DNA from: Dryocola clanedunensis_A
GTDB taxonomy: Bacteria; Pseudomonadota; Gammaproteobacteria; Enterobacterales; Enterobacteriaceae
Length of the DNA stretch: 64,000 nucleotides
Assembly (NCBI GenBank): GCA_038405435.1
Contig: JBBYHZ010000001.1
Strand: one strand, 5' to 3'
This document shows, piece after piece, positions 8,145 to 16,587 of this stretch (the stretch's first letter is position 1; every line of letters starts with the position of its first letter). Position numbers and translations under genes: made by a program. A model generated the notes under the pieces. The model saw only the letters and a list, made by a program, of their open reading frames with translations. It did no database searches and was not told where the DNA came from.

Positions 8145-9149
8145 ATGTCTGAATCTACGCAAGTACCCTTCTCGCTGCTGGACCTGTCCCCGATCCCACA
8201 GGGATCGCAGGCGGCAGATGCGTTCCATCGTTCACTCGATCTCGCTCGCCTGGCCGAAAAGCGTGGCTACCACCGCTACTGGCTTGCCGAGCACCATAAT
8301 ATGACCGGCATCGCCAGCGCCGCGACATCGGTCCTGATTGGCTATCTTGCCGCGAACACAACGACGCTGCGCCTGGGTTCGGGCGGCGTGATGCTGCCGA
8401 ACCACTCCCCGTTAGTTATTGCCGAACAGTTCGGCACGCTGGAAACCCTGTATCCAGGCCGAATTGATTTGGGGCTGGGACGCGCGCCGGGTAGCGATCA
8501 GCGCACGATGATGGCGCTACGTCGCCATATGAGCGGCGATATCGACAATTTCCCGCGCGATGTCAGCGAGCTGGTTTCGTGGTTTGATGCCAAAGATCCG
8601 AACCCGGCAGTACGCCCGGTTCCCGGCTACAACAGTAAAATACCCGTCTGGCTATTAGGCTCCAGCCTGTACAGCGCGCAGCTGGCGGCGCAGATGGGCC
8701 TGCCGTTCGCGTTTGCTTCACACTTTGCACCGGACATGCTTTTCCAGGCGCTACAGCTCTATCGCGCCCAGTTCAAACCGTCTGAGCGTCTCGAAAAACC
8801 GTACGCGATGGTGTGCATCAACATCGTCGCCGCGGACAGCAACCGCGATGCTGAATTCCTGTTTACCTCTATGCAGCAGGCGTTTGTGAAATTACGTCGC
8901 GGTGAGTCAGGGCAGCTTCCGGCCCCTGTCGAAAGTATGGAAAACGTCTGGAGTCCGGCGGAGCAGTATGGCGTACAGCAGGCGCTGGGCATGTCTCTGG
9001 TAGGCGATAAAGCGAAAGTACGTCACGGGCTGATTTCACTGCTGCGGGAAACCCAGGCGGATGAGATCATGGTCAACGGGCAGATTTTTGACAGCCAGGC
9101 GCGGCTGCATTCGTTCGATCTGGCGATGGACGTGCACGAGAGTTTGTAG
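8145..9149 (+). CDS. yhbW: Luciferase-like FMN-dependent monooxygenase YhbW
   Basis: Bacterial-luciferase-like flavin monooxygenase of 334 residues. Family signatures are clear: YWLAEHHNMTGIASAATSV near residue 45, LGSGGVMLPNHSPLVIAEQFGTL near 80, and GRIDLGLGRAPGSDQ near 105. Substrate and physiological role are unknown. It lies downstream of ubiUV, as in E. coli, but the long inverted repeat in the gap suggests separate translational control. Confidence 0.93.
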   Translation: MSESTQVPFSLLDLSPIPQGSQAADAFHRSLDLARLAEKRGYHRYWLAEHHNMTGIASAATSVLIGYLAANTTTLRLGSGGVMLPNHSPLVIAEQFGTLETLYPGRIDLGLGRAPGSDQRTMMALRRHMSGDIDNFPRDVSELVSWFDAKDPNPAVRPVPGYNSKIPVWLLGSSLYSAQLAAQMGLPFAFASHFAPDMLFQALQLYRAQFKPSERLEKPYAMVCINIVAADSNRDAEFLFTSMQQAFVKLRRGESGQLPAPVESMENVWSPAEQYGVQQALGMSLVGDKAKVRHGLISLLRETQADEIMVNGQIFDSQARLHSFDLAMDVHESL

Positions 9150-9161
9150 TTCGTAGGACTC

Positions 9162-9231
9162 GTAGGGTGGATAAGCGCAAGCGCCATCCACCTTTTTTGT
9201 CGGGTGACGCTCCCATCTCTCCACCCTACAA
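9162..9231. repeat. REP/BIME-type palindromes
   Basis: Between convergent yhbW and mtr. A stem of GTAGGGTGGATAAGCGC with CGCCATCCACC (9163-9192), then a second related arm ending CCACCCTACA at 9221-9230. Same family as the element after nrdG and the one before the end of the window. Confidence 0.85.
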
Positions 9232-9232
9232 C

Positions 9233-10477
9233 TCATTGATACACAGGTAGTAAATTCAGGCTCGAAAGAATATGGATAATCGCGTTGCCCACCCCGAAGA
9301 CCAGGATCAGCGCAATCATTTTATTCCCGCCCCAGACCCGATAAGTCGGGCTGCCGAACTTCTTGCGTGAGGCTTTTGCCAGCAGCGCAGGCACGATGGC
9401 CGCCCAGACTGTTGCCGCCAGGCCCGCGTAGCCAATCGCATAGATAAATCCATCCGGCCAAATCACCCCGCCCACAACGGGTGGAATAAAGGTGACCAGC
9501 GCGGTTTTCAGGCGGCCCACAGGGGTATCGTCAAACTTAAACAGGTCGGCCAGGTAATCAAACAGGCCCAGCGTTACGCCCAGGAACGAGCTGGCAACCG
9601 CGAAGTTGGAGAAGATAATCAGCAGCAGATCCAGCGCCCGGCTGTTGAGAACGCCGCTTAGCGCCCCGACCAGCACATCAATATTCCCGCCCTTTTCCGC
9701 AATGGCAATAAAATCACCGCGCGGGATGTTCCCCATGCTGCCGACAAGCCAGATGGAATACAGCACCAGCGCCATCACCGTGCCCCAGAGCAGGCAGCGT
9801 TTGATAGTCTGCGGATCTTTGCCGTAGTACTTCATCAGGCTCGGCACGTTGCCGTGGTAGCCAAAGGAGGCGAGGCAGAACGGCAGCGTCATAAACAGAT
9901 AAGGTAGATAGCTCGGGTTCAGCGATTTGCTGTCCAGCAGCGTTGCCGGCTCCACGTGCCACATCAGGCCACCGAACGTCATAAAGAAGGTGAGAATCTT
10001 CGCCCCGAGGACAATCGTCGTCATCCTGCTGACCGCCCGCGTGCTGAGCCAGACGATAAACGCCACCACAAGGGCGAATATCAACCCTGCAAACCTGGCC
10101 GGGAAGTCGATGGACATCTCTTTTAGCGTGTGGTGGATCACCGAGCCGCTCGCCGAAATATAGGCGTAGGTCAGGATATAAAGTACAAACGCAATGGACA
10201 GACCGTTGATCAGGTTCCATCCCTTACCAAGCAGATCTTTAGTGACCGTATCAAAGCTCGACCCGACGCGATAATTAAGGTTGGCCTCAAGGATCATCAG
10301 GCCGGAGTGCAGCATGCAGAACCAGGTAAAGACCAGCGCGGCCAGCGACCAGAAAAACCAGGCTCCCGACATCACAACGGGAAGGGAAAACATGCCTGCG
10401 CCGATAATGGTGCCACCAATGATCATCACGCCGCCGAGGATGGAAGGCGTGGCTTTGGTGGTCGATAAGGTCGTCAT
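9233..10477 (-). CDS. mtr: High-affinity tryptophan transporter Mtr
   Basis: Aromatic amino acid/H+ symporter of the inner membrane (HAAAP/ArAAP family), 414 residues, as in E. coli, with about eleven membrane segments. The opening GGVMIIGGTIIGAGMFSLPV is the family signature. The ATG at 10477 is chosen over upstream in-frame codons because it restores the E. coli N-terminus (MTTL...) and length. A TrpR-type operator lies about 55 bp upstream, so tryptophan repression is expected. Confidence 0.96.
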   Translation of the reverse strand: MTTLSTTKATPSILGGVMIIGGTIIGAGMFSLPVVMSGAWFFWSLAALVFTWFCMLHSGLMILEANLNYRVGSSFDTVTKDLLGKGWNLINGLSIAFVLYILTYAYISASGSVIHHTLKEMSIDFPARFAGLIFALVVAFIVWLSTRAVSRMTTIVLGAKILTFFMTFGGLMWHVEPATLLDSKSLNPSYLPYLFMTLPFCLASFGYHGNVPSLMKYYGKDPQTIKRCLLWGTVMALVLYSIWLVGSMGNIPRGDFIAIAEKGGNIDVLVGALSGVLNSRALDLLLIIFSNFAVASSFLGVTLGLFDYLADLFKFDDTPVGRLKTALVTFIPPVVGGVIWPDGFIYAIGYAGLAATVWAAIVPALLAKASRKKFGSPTYRVWGGNKMIALILVFGVGNAIIHILSSLNLLPVYQ

Positions 10478-10530
10478 ACAAATTCCTGAAACATGAGAGC
10501 CGCCAGAGTGACGGCCCGAATGCGGTGTAT

Positions 10531-10550
10531 TGTACCAGTACATGAGTACA
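10531..10550 (-). promoter_or_regulatory. TrpR operator overlapping the mtr promoter
   Basis: On the minus strand it reads TGTACTCATGTACTGGTACA, with three GTAC half-sites; this is nearly the E. coli mtr trp operator as I remember it. A TACAAT -10 box (10529-10534) overlaps its downstream edge. Repression by TrpR is known for E. coli mtr and inferred here. Confidence 0.75.
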
Positions 10551-10560
10551 CTTTGGATAA

Positions 10561-10594
10561 AAAAAATCCCGGTATCGCTAACCGGGACTTTTTA
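10561..10594 (-). terminator. Intrinsic terminator after deaD
   Basis: Stem TCCCGGT/ACCGGGA (10567-10587) with a short loop and runs of A and T on the two sides, so it could work in either direction. On the minus strand it ends deaD transcription before mtr. Confidence 0.85.
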
Positions 10595-10635
10595 TGGCTG
10601 CCTGCACGCTAAATGCAGGCATAAACTTCGGCTAA

Positions 10636-12603
10636 TTAAGCTTCAGTTGTACGACGACGAGCAGGTGCTGCGCCATCTTCACGACGTGGGCCACGACCGC
10701 CTTCACGACGTTCGCCGCTGAAGCTACGACCTGCGCCAGCGCCTGCCGGGCCGTCACGACGAGGACCGCGACCGCCTTCACGACGCTCACCGCTACCGAA
10801 ACCACGGCCTGCAGGAGCACCGCCGCCACGGCGTTCGCCACCGCGGTCCGTACGTGGCTGCGCATCACCCATCAGCTGCATATTCATCGGCTTGTTCAGA
10901 ATACGAGTGCGGGTAAAGTGCTGCAGGATCTCACCCGGCATGCCTTTCGGCAGCTCGATAGTTGAGTGAGTACCGAACAGCTTGATGTTACCGATGTAAC
11001 GGCTGCTGATGTCGCCTTCGTTAGCGATAGCGCCAACGATGTGACGAACTTCAACACCGTCATCACGGCCAACTTCGATGCGGTACAGTTCCATATCGCC
11101 AACGTCACGACGTTCACGACGTGGAGCATCGCCATCACGCTGTGGACGATCGCCACGTGGAGCGCGGTCGCCACGGTCACCGCGTGGAGCACGGTCACTG
11201 CGTTCGAAACGTTCGTCACGCTCGCGGAATTCACGACGTGGACGCATTGGCGCATCTGGTGGCAGGATCAGTGGACGTTCGCCCTGAGCCATTTTCAGCA
11301 GTGCTGCTGCCAGCGTTTCGATATCCAGCGCTTCTTCAGCTTCCGCAGAAGGTTGAATTTTTGCCAGCAGACCACGGTACAGATCCAGATCGCTGCTTTC
11401 CAGCTGCTGCTGAACTTTAGCCGCGAACTTAGCCAGGCGACGCTCGCTCAGCAGATCACGGTTTGGCAGCTCAACTTCTGGAATGGTCAGCTTCATGGTG
11501 CGTTCGATGTTGCGCAGCAGACGACGCTCGCGGTTCTCAACGAACAGCAGCGCACGGCCAGCACGACCCGCACGACCGGTACGGCCGATACGGTGAACGT
11601 AAGATTCAGAGTCCATCGGGATGTCGTAGTTAACAACCAGGCTGATACGCTCAACGTCCAGGCCACGGGCCGCAACGTCGGTAGCAATCAGGATGTCCAG
11701 ACGACCATCTTTCAGACGCTCCAGAGTCTGCTCACGCAGGGCCTGGTTCATGTCACCGTTCAGTGCAGCGCTGTTATAGCCGCTACGCTCCAGCGCTTCT
11801 GCCACTTCCAGAGTCGCGTTTTTGGTACGAACGAAAATAATCGCCGCATCAAAATCTTCTGACTCGAGGAAACGAACCAGCGCTTCGTTCTTACGCATAC
11901 CGTGCACGGTCCAGTAGCTCTGGCTGATGTCCGGACGAGTCGTCACGCTTGACTGAATGCGAACTTCCTGTGGATCTTTCATGAAGCGACGGGTAATACG
12001 ACGAATCGCTTCTGGCATAGTTGCAGAGAACAGAGCGGTCTGGTGACCTTCTGGGATCTGCGCCATGATGGTTTCAACGTCTTCGATGAAGCCCATACGC
12101 AGCATTTCATCAGCTTCGTCCAGTACCAGGCCTTTCAGGCTGGACAGGTTCAGCGTACCGCGTTTTAAGTGATCGAGCAGACGGCCCGGGGTACCCACAA
12201 CAATTTGTGGGCCCTGACGCAGGGCGCGCAGCTGTACGTCATAACGCTGGCCACCGTAAAGGGCCACTACGTTTACGCCGTGCATATGTTTAGAGAAATC
12301 CGTCATGGCTTCAGCAACCTGAACCGCCAGTTCGCGGGTCGGTGCCAGCACCAGGATTTGCGGTGCTTTCAGCTCTGGATCAAGGTTGTGCAGCAGCGGT
12401 AAAGAGAACGCTGCGGTTTTGCCGCTGCCTGTCTGAGCCATGCCCAGCACATCGCGGCCAGCCAGCAGTTGTGGAATACACTCAGCCTGAATTGGAGAGG
12501 GCTTTTCGTAACCCAGATCGTTCAGCGCTTTGAGAATGGAGCCGTTAAGGCCCAGATCGGTAAAAGTAGTTTCGATAGTAGTAGTCTCGATGATATCAGT
12601 CAT
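10636..12603 (-). CDS. deaD: ATP-dependent RNA helicase DeaD (CsdA), cold-shock DEAD-box
   Basis: DEAD-box helicase that aids 50S assembly, mRNA decay and translation at low temperature. The helicase core is complete: AQTGSGKTAA, PTRELA, VLDEADEML, SATMP, HRIGRTGRAGR. A DbpA-like RNA-binding domain follows, then a basic tail rich in RGD/RGG and ERR repeats. The protein is 655 residues against about 629 in E. coli, the extra length being in the repeated tail. The ATG at 12603 matches the family start (MTDIIETTTI); the upstream yrbN frame overlaps it by eight bases. Confidence 0.97.
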   Translation of the reverse strand: MTDIIETTTIETTFTDLGLNGSILKALNDLGYEKPSPIQAECIPQLLAGRDVLGMAQTGSGKTAAFSLPLLHNLDPELKAPQILVLAPTRELAVQVAEAMTDFSKHMHGVNVVALYGGQRYDVQLRALRQGPQIVVGTPGRLLDHLKRGTLNLSSLKGLVLDEADEMLRMGFIEDVETIMAQIPEGHQTALFSATMPEAIRRITRRFMKDPQEVRIQSSVTTRPDISQSYWTVHGMRKNEALVRFLESEDFDAAIIFVRTKNATLEVAEALERSGYNSAALNGDMNQALREQTLERLKDGRLDILIATDVAARGLDVERISLVVNYDIPMDSESYVHRIGRTGRAGRAGRALLFVENRERRLLRNIERTMKLTIPEVELPNRDLLSERRLAKFAAKVQQQLESSDLDLYRGLLAKIQPSAEAEEALDIETLAAALLKMAQGERPLILPPDAPMRPRREFRERDERFERSDRAPRGDRGDRAPRGDRPQRDGDAPRRERRDVGDMELYRIEVGRDDGVEVRHIVGAIANEGDISSRYIGNIKLFGTHSTIELPKGMPGEILQHFTRTRILNKPMNMQLMGDAQPRTDRGGERRGGGAPAGRGFGSGERREGGRGPRRDGPAGAGAGRSFSGERREGGRGPRREDGAAPARRRTTEA

Positions 12604-12673
12604 GTAGTACACGTGCCTCGTAGATGGCGGCCAGTCTACATAACTCATCGTGAAATTGACCTGCAATTTTCAT
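12596..12673 (-). CDS. yrbN: Small protein YrbN, leader peptide-like ORF upstream of deaD
   Basis: A 25-codon reading frame beginning MKIAGQFHDELCRLAAI and ending RVLHD, which overlaps the deaD start (ATGACTGA arrangement, eight bases). E. coli has the 26-residue YrbN in the same place with nearly the same sequence, so this is a conserved coding unit too short for routine gene calls. The overlap suggests translational coupling to deaD, relevant to its cold-shock control. No function is assigned. Confidence 0.85.
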   Translation of the reverse strand: MKIAGQFHDELCRLAAIYEARVLHD

Positions 12674-12784
12674 TGAAAAGTGTGAACCGGCTCAAATTTG
12701 GTTGATTAACGAACAAAAACGCCCTCACCCGTGAAGGTGATGACTTTAATGGATAAAGTTTATGGGCTGATCGTTGTTCGTCAG

Positions 12785-13669
12785 CTATTGCTGGTCCGAT
12801 TCTGCCAGGTCATCTTGCTCCTGGCCCAAGAGCGCTAATTCCAACAATGCATAACGATGCTCAACGTAGTTGTGTACGTTGTTAGCGACCGCTAACTTGA
12901 ACAGTGCCGTGGCGCTGTCCTTTTCCCCCAGACTTAGGTAGAACTTACCTAAATAGAAGTTGGTTTCACTGAGATGCTCAGCGAGCGAGGTGTTATCCGT
13001 TGCGTCCGCCTTGAGGCGTTCCATTAACGTGCTTTCGTTAATGTTCCCCAGGTAGAACTCGACAATGTTCCATCCCCATTGCTCTCTGTCCGATTTATCG
13101 AGCCGCTGTTGTAGCGACTCCTTGGCCTGTTTTGCGTCGATATTGCTTTCAGCGATATAGAGCCACAGACTGCGGAAAGGATCATTGGGATCGTCTTGAT
13201 AAAACGCCAGCAGATCATCTTGCGCTAAACGATAACGACCACCGTAGTAGAGGGCGATACCGCGATTTAAATGCGCGTAGTTGTAAGTTGGATCAAGCTC
13301 AAGTACAGAATCAAACGCTTCATAGGCAGCATCAAAATTGCCTGCCTGCGTTAAATATATGCCTAAGTAATTGAATACTTCAGGCATATCGGGGCGGATT
13401 GCCAGCGCTTGTGAAAAATCATTTCGCGCCAGAGCCCGCAAGCCGAGGCTATCATACAACACTCCGCGCTCATATAAAAGCTGTGCGCGTTCATCATCGG
13501 TTAAAGCCCGACTGGCAAGTATCTGTTCCATGCGTGCCAGAATGACTTCCTGCTGCAAAGTCGGCTGCAGTGGCACCGCCAGGACTTCACTTTTACGCCA
13601 GGCAGAGTTGCTGCATCCTGCCAGCGTAAGAGCTGTCGCAACGAAACACCAGCGCAAGAAAGGCTTCAT
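12785..13669 (-). CDS. nlpI: Lipoprotein NlpI (TPR repeats)
   Basis: Outer-membrane lipoprotein, 294 residues, the E. coli length. The signal peptide ends in the lipobox LAGC with the lipidated cysteine at residue 19. TPR repeats follow (for example ARNDFSQALAIRPDMPEVFNYLG, split over residues 80-105, and AYEAFDSVLELDPTYNYAHLNRG). NlpI is an adaptor for the Prc protease in MepS turnover and organises peptidoglycan synthesis and hydrolysis complexes. It lies between pnp and deaD, all on the same strand. Confidence 0.96.
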   Translation of the reverse strand: MKPFLRWCFVATALTLAGCSNSAWRKSEVLAVPLQPTLQQEVILARMEQILASRALTDDERAQLLYERGVLYDSLGLRALARNDFSQALAIRPDMPEVFNYLGIYLTQAGNFDAAYEAFDSVLELDPTYNYAHLNRGIALYYGGRYRLAQDDLLAFYQDDPNDPFRSLWLYIAESNIDAKQAKESLQQRLDKSDREQWGWNIVEFYLGNINESTLMERLKADATDNTSLAEHLSETNFYLGKFYLSLGEKDSATALFKLAVANNVHNYVEHRYALLELALLGQEQDDLAESDQQ

Positions 13670-13788
13670 TTCCTACTCCCGAAGACAACAATTGAATGAA
13701 CATCCTGTCCGCCGGCTGCTAAAACGGAGCATCCTGCTCCGTAATAAACAGCTCCTCATGTCACCATGAGGAGCTAAAGGATCAAACC

Positions 13789-15918
13789 TTACTCAGCTTC
13801 TGGAGCAGCAGGAGCTGCGCCTTCTGCAGGGGACTGTTCTGTTGCTTCTTTGATGCTCAGACGTACGCGGCCCTGACGGTCAACTTCCAGTACCTTCACA
13901 GGCACTTCCTGACCCATCTGCAGATAGTCGGTCACTTTCTCAACGCGCTTGTCAGCGATCTGAGAGATGTGTACCAGACCTTCTTTGCCGCCGCCGATAG
14001 CAACGAACGCACCGAAGTCTACGATACGGGTAACTTTACCAGCGTAGATACGGCCCACTTCGATTTCTGCGGTGATCTCTTCGATACGACGAATCGCGTG
14101 TTTCGCTTTTTCGCCGTCGGTTGCTGCGATTTTCACAGTACCGTCATCTTCGATTTCAATGGTGGTGCCGGTTTCTTCGGTCAGCGCACGAATCACAGAA
14201 CCACCCTTACCGATCACGTCTTTGATCTTGTCTGGGTTGATCTTGATGGTGTGAATACGCGGTGCAAACTGAGAGATATCGCCACGCGGTGCGTTGATAG
14301 CCTGTTCCATCACGCCCAGGATGTGCAGACGCGCACCTTTAGCCTGGCTCAGAGCAGCCTGCATGATTTCACGGGTGATGCCTTCGATTTTGATATCCAT
14401 CTGCAGCGCAGAGATACCTTCACGGCTACCGGCAACTTTGAAGTCCATGTCGCCCAGGTGATCTTCGTCACCCAGAATGTCGGACAGAACCACGAAGTTC
14501 TCGCCTTCTTTCACGAGGCCCATCGCAATGCCCGCTACCGCGGCTTTGATTGGCACACCTGCGTCCATCAGGGCCAGGGAAGCACCACAAACGGAAGCCA
14601 TGGAAGAAGAACCGTTAGATTCAGTGATTTCAGACACTACACGCACGGTGTACGGGAAGCGGTCAGCTTCAGGCATTACAGCCAGAACGCCACGCTTAGC
14701 CAGACGACCGTGACCGATCTCACGACGCTTCGGTGAACCGACCATGCCGGTTTCGCCTACGGAGTACGGAGGGAAGTTGTAGTGGAACAGGAAGTTGTCG
14801 GTACGTTCGCCCATCAACTCATCCAGGTTCTGCGCGTCACGCGCGGTGCCCAGGGTCGCAGTAACCAGCGCCTGAGTTTCACCACGGGTGAACAGTGCGG
14901 AACCGTGAGTACGTGGCAGAACGCCGGTACGCACATCCAGACCACGGATCATGTCTTTTTCGCGGCCATCGATACGCGGCTCGCCACGCAGAACGCGGCT
15001 ACGAACAACGTTTTTCTCGATAGCGTGCAGCAGGTCGCTCAGCTCAGCGTCATCCAGAGATTCGTCTTCCGCCAGCAGCGCTGCGATAACTTCAGTTTTG
15101 ATCACGCCAATCTGCGCGTAGCGCTCTTGCTTGTCGGTGATACGGTATGCGTCGCTCAGGCGAGCTTCAGCAAGGGCTGCAACGCGCGCGTTCAGCGCTT
15201 CGTTCACAGCTTCTGGCTGCCAGTCCCAACGTGGTTTGCCCGCTTCGGCAACCAGAGAGTTGATGTTCTGGATAACAACCTGCTGCTGTTCGTGACCGAA
15301 CACAACTGCACCCAGCATCTGGTCTTCGCTCAGCAGTTCTGCTTCGGATTCAACCATCAGTACTGCGTTTTCGGTACCGGCAACAACCAGGTCCAGCTTG
15401 CTCGTTTTCAGCTCGTCTGCGGTTGGGTTCAGTACGTACTGGTCATTGATGTAGCCTACGCGAGCAGAACCAATCGGACCATTGAATGGGATACCAGACA
15501 GGCTCAGTGCCGCAGAGGCACCGATCATTGCAACGATGTCAGGATGAACCTGTGGGTTTACGGAAACCACGGTAGCGATAACCTGCACTTCGTTGACGAA
15601 GCCTTCCGGGAACAGCGGACGAACCGGGCGGTCAATCAGACGCGCAATCAGGGTTTCGCCTTCGCTTGGGCGGCCTTCACGACGGAAGAAGCTGCCTGGG
15701 ATACGGCCAGCAGCGTAGGTACGCTCCTGATAGTTAACGGTCAGAGGGAAGAAGTCCTGGCCCGCCTTCGCTTTTTTCTGACCAACAACGGTCACGAATA
15801 CTGCGGTGTCGTCCATGCTTACCATTACTGCTGCGGTAGCCTGGCGCGCCATCATGCCGGTCTCAATAGTGACCGTATGCTGACCATACTGGAATTTACG
15901 AACGATCGGATTTAGCAA
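13789..15918 (-). CDS. pnp: Polyribonucleotide nucleotidyltransferase (PNPase)
   Basis: 3'-5' phosphorolytic exoribonuclease of the RNA degradosome, 709 residues (E. coli 711). Order: two RNase PH domains, the second with SDILGDEDHLGDMDFKVAG, then KH (DVIGKGGSVIRALTEETG) and S1 (VGRIYAGKVTRIVDFGAFV) domains and an Ala/Pro-rich tail. The start is a TTG, as in E. coli, giving LLNPIVRKFQYG. Upstream is the leader stem-loop expected for RNase III cleavage and autoregulation. Confidence 0.97.
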   Translation of the reverse strand: MLNPIVRKFQYGQHTVTIETGMMARQATAAVMVSMDDTAVFVTVVGQKKAKAGQDFFPLTVNYQERTYAAGRIPGSFFRREGRPSEGETLIARLIDRPVRPLFPEGFVNEVQVIATVVSVNPQVHPDIVAMIGASAALSLSGIPFNGPIGSARVGYINDQYVLNPTADELKTSKLDLVVAGTENAVLMVESEAELLSEDQMLGAVVFGHEQQQVVIQNINSLVAEAGKPRWDWQPEAVNEALNARVAALAEARLSDAYRITDKQERYAQIGVIKTEVIAALLAEDESLDDAELSDLLHAIEKNVVRSRVLRGEPRIDGREKDMIRGLDVRTGVLPRTHGSALFTRGETQALVTATLGTARDAQNLDELMGERTDNFLFHYNFPPYSVGETGMVGSPKRREIGHGRLAKRGVLAVMPEADRFPYTVRVVSEITESNGSSSMASVCGASLALMDAGVPIKAAVAGIAMGLVKEGENFVVLSDILGDEDHLGDMDFKVAGSREGISALQMDIKIEGITREIMQAALSQAKGARLHILGVMEQAINAPRGDISQFAPRIHTIKINPDKIKDVIGKGGSVIRALTEETGTTIEIEDDGTVKIAATDGEKAKHAIRRIEEITAEIEVGRIYAGKVTRIVDFGAFVAIGGGKEGLVHISQIADKRVEKVTDYLQMGQEVPVKVLEVDRQGRVRLSIKEATEQSPAEGAAPAAPEAE

Positions 15919-15992
15919 AATAATATCCTTAAGATTCTTAGACTACCGGTGACTTCACGCGGTGTCGTTATGACCCGATCTTCATCACATCC

Positions 15993-16050
15993 TCGCGACT
16001 AATGACAATCCTGAACCGCCCCTGCGGTCAAGCTTCTCATTAGCCGCGCG
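15993..16050 (-). promoter_or_regulatory. pnp leader stem-loop (RNase III/PNPase autoregulation site)
   Basis: CGCGACTAATGA (15994-16005) pairs with TCATTAGCCGCG (16037-16048), with an inner CCGC/GCGG hairpin. It lies in the rpsO-pnp gap about 75 bp upstream of the pnp start. In E. coli a long leader duplex here is cut by RNase III to start PNPase autoregulation; function is inferred from position and structure. The small RNA SraG is known from the opposite strand of this gap in E. coli; I cannot define it here. Confidence 0.65.
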
Positions 16051-16120
16051 AACCTCTGCAACAAAGATCACACACAGCAACAATACATTAGTTTCCATAG
16101 AATTGCTGCCGTCTGGTTGA

Positions 16121-16149
16121 AAAAAGGGGCCTTAAAAGGCCCCTTTTTC
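16121..16149 (-). terminator. Intrinsic terminator after rpsO
   Basis: GGGGCC/GGCCCC stem around TTAAAA with A and T runs on each side, 16 bp after the rpsO stop. In E. coli the equivalent rpsO terminator is leaky and lets transcription enter pnp. Confidence 0.88.
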
Positions 16150-16164
16150 TGAAACTCGCAAGAC

Positions 16165-16434
16165 TTAGCGACGCAGACCCAGACGCTCGATCAGGCTGGT
16201 GTAACGTGCTACATCTTTACGCTTCAGGTAGTCGAGCAGTTTACGACGCTGAGAAACCATACGCAGCAGACCACGACGGCTGTGGTGATCTTTTTTGTGC
16301 TCTGCAAAGTGACCCTGCAGGTGGTTAATCTGTGCGGTCAGCAGTGCAACCTGAACTTCGGTAGAACCGCTGTCGTTAGTACCACGACCAAACTCAGAAA
16401 CGATTTTAGCTTTAGCTTCAACGCTTAGAGACAT
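16165..16434 (-). CDS. rpsO: 30S ribosomal protein S15
   Basis: Primary 16S rRNA-binding protein of the small subunit, 89 residues, essentially the E. coli sequence (MSLSVEAKAKIVSEFGR, then HHSRRGLLRMVSQRRKLL). The ATG at 16434 is the family start; two more codons upstream are open but not used. It sits between truB and pnp. In E. coli S15 represses its own translation through a leader pseudoknot; I did not model that here. Confidence 0.98.
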   Translation of the reverse strand: MSLSVEAKAKIVSEFGRGTNDSGSTEVQVALLTAQINHLQGHFAEHKKDHHSRRGLLRMVSQRRKLLDYLKRKDVARYTSLIERLGLRR

Positions 16435-16587
16435 TTTCAACTCCAGAATAATAGATAAATAGACAGGGTGCCGATCTCTAATTCAGCAACCCCAGTGCAC
16501 ATCGGGTAGATTGTTAAATAAACGCCCCGATGCTAAGCCGCGCTATTTTACCTGTAGCCACCTCTTATCGCAAGGTAACTACAGATG

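Noticed and set aside
10966..11862. 298-codon plus-strand frame rich in Thr/Val opposite deaD
   Set aside because: The repeat-like composition mirrors the Arg/Asp-rich tail of DeaD on the other strand.
14782..15915. 377-codon plus-strand frame opposite pnp
   Set aside because: Shadow of the highly conserved PNPase gene, without motif or ribosome site.
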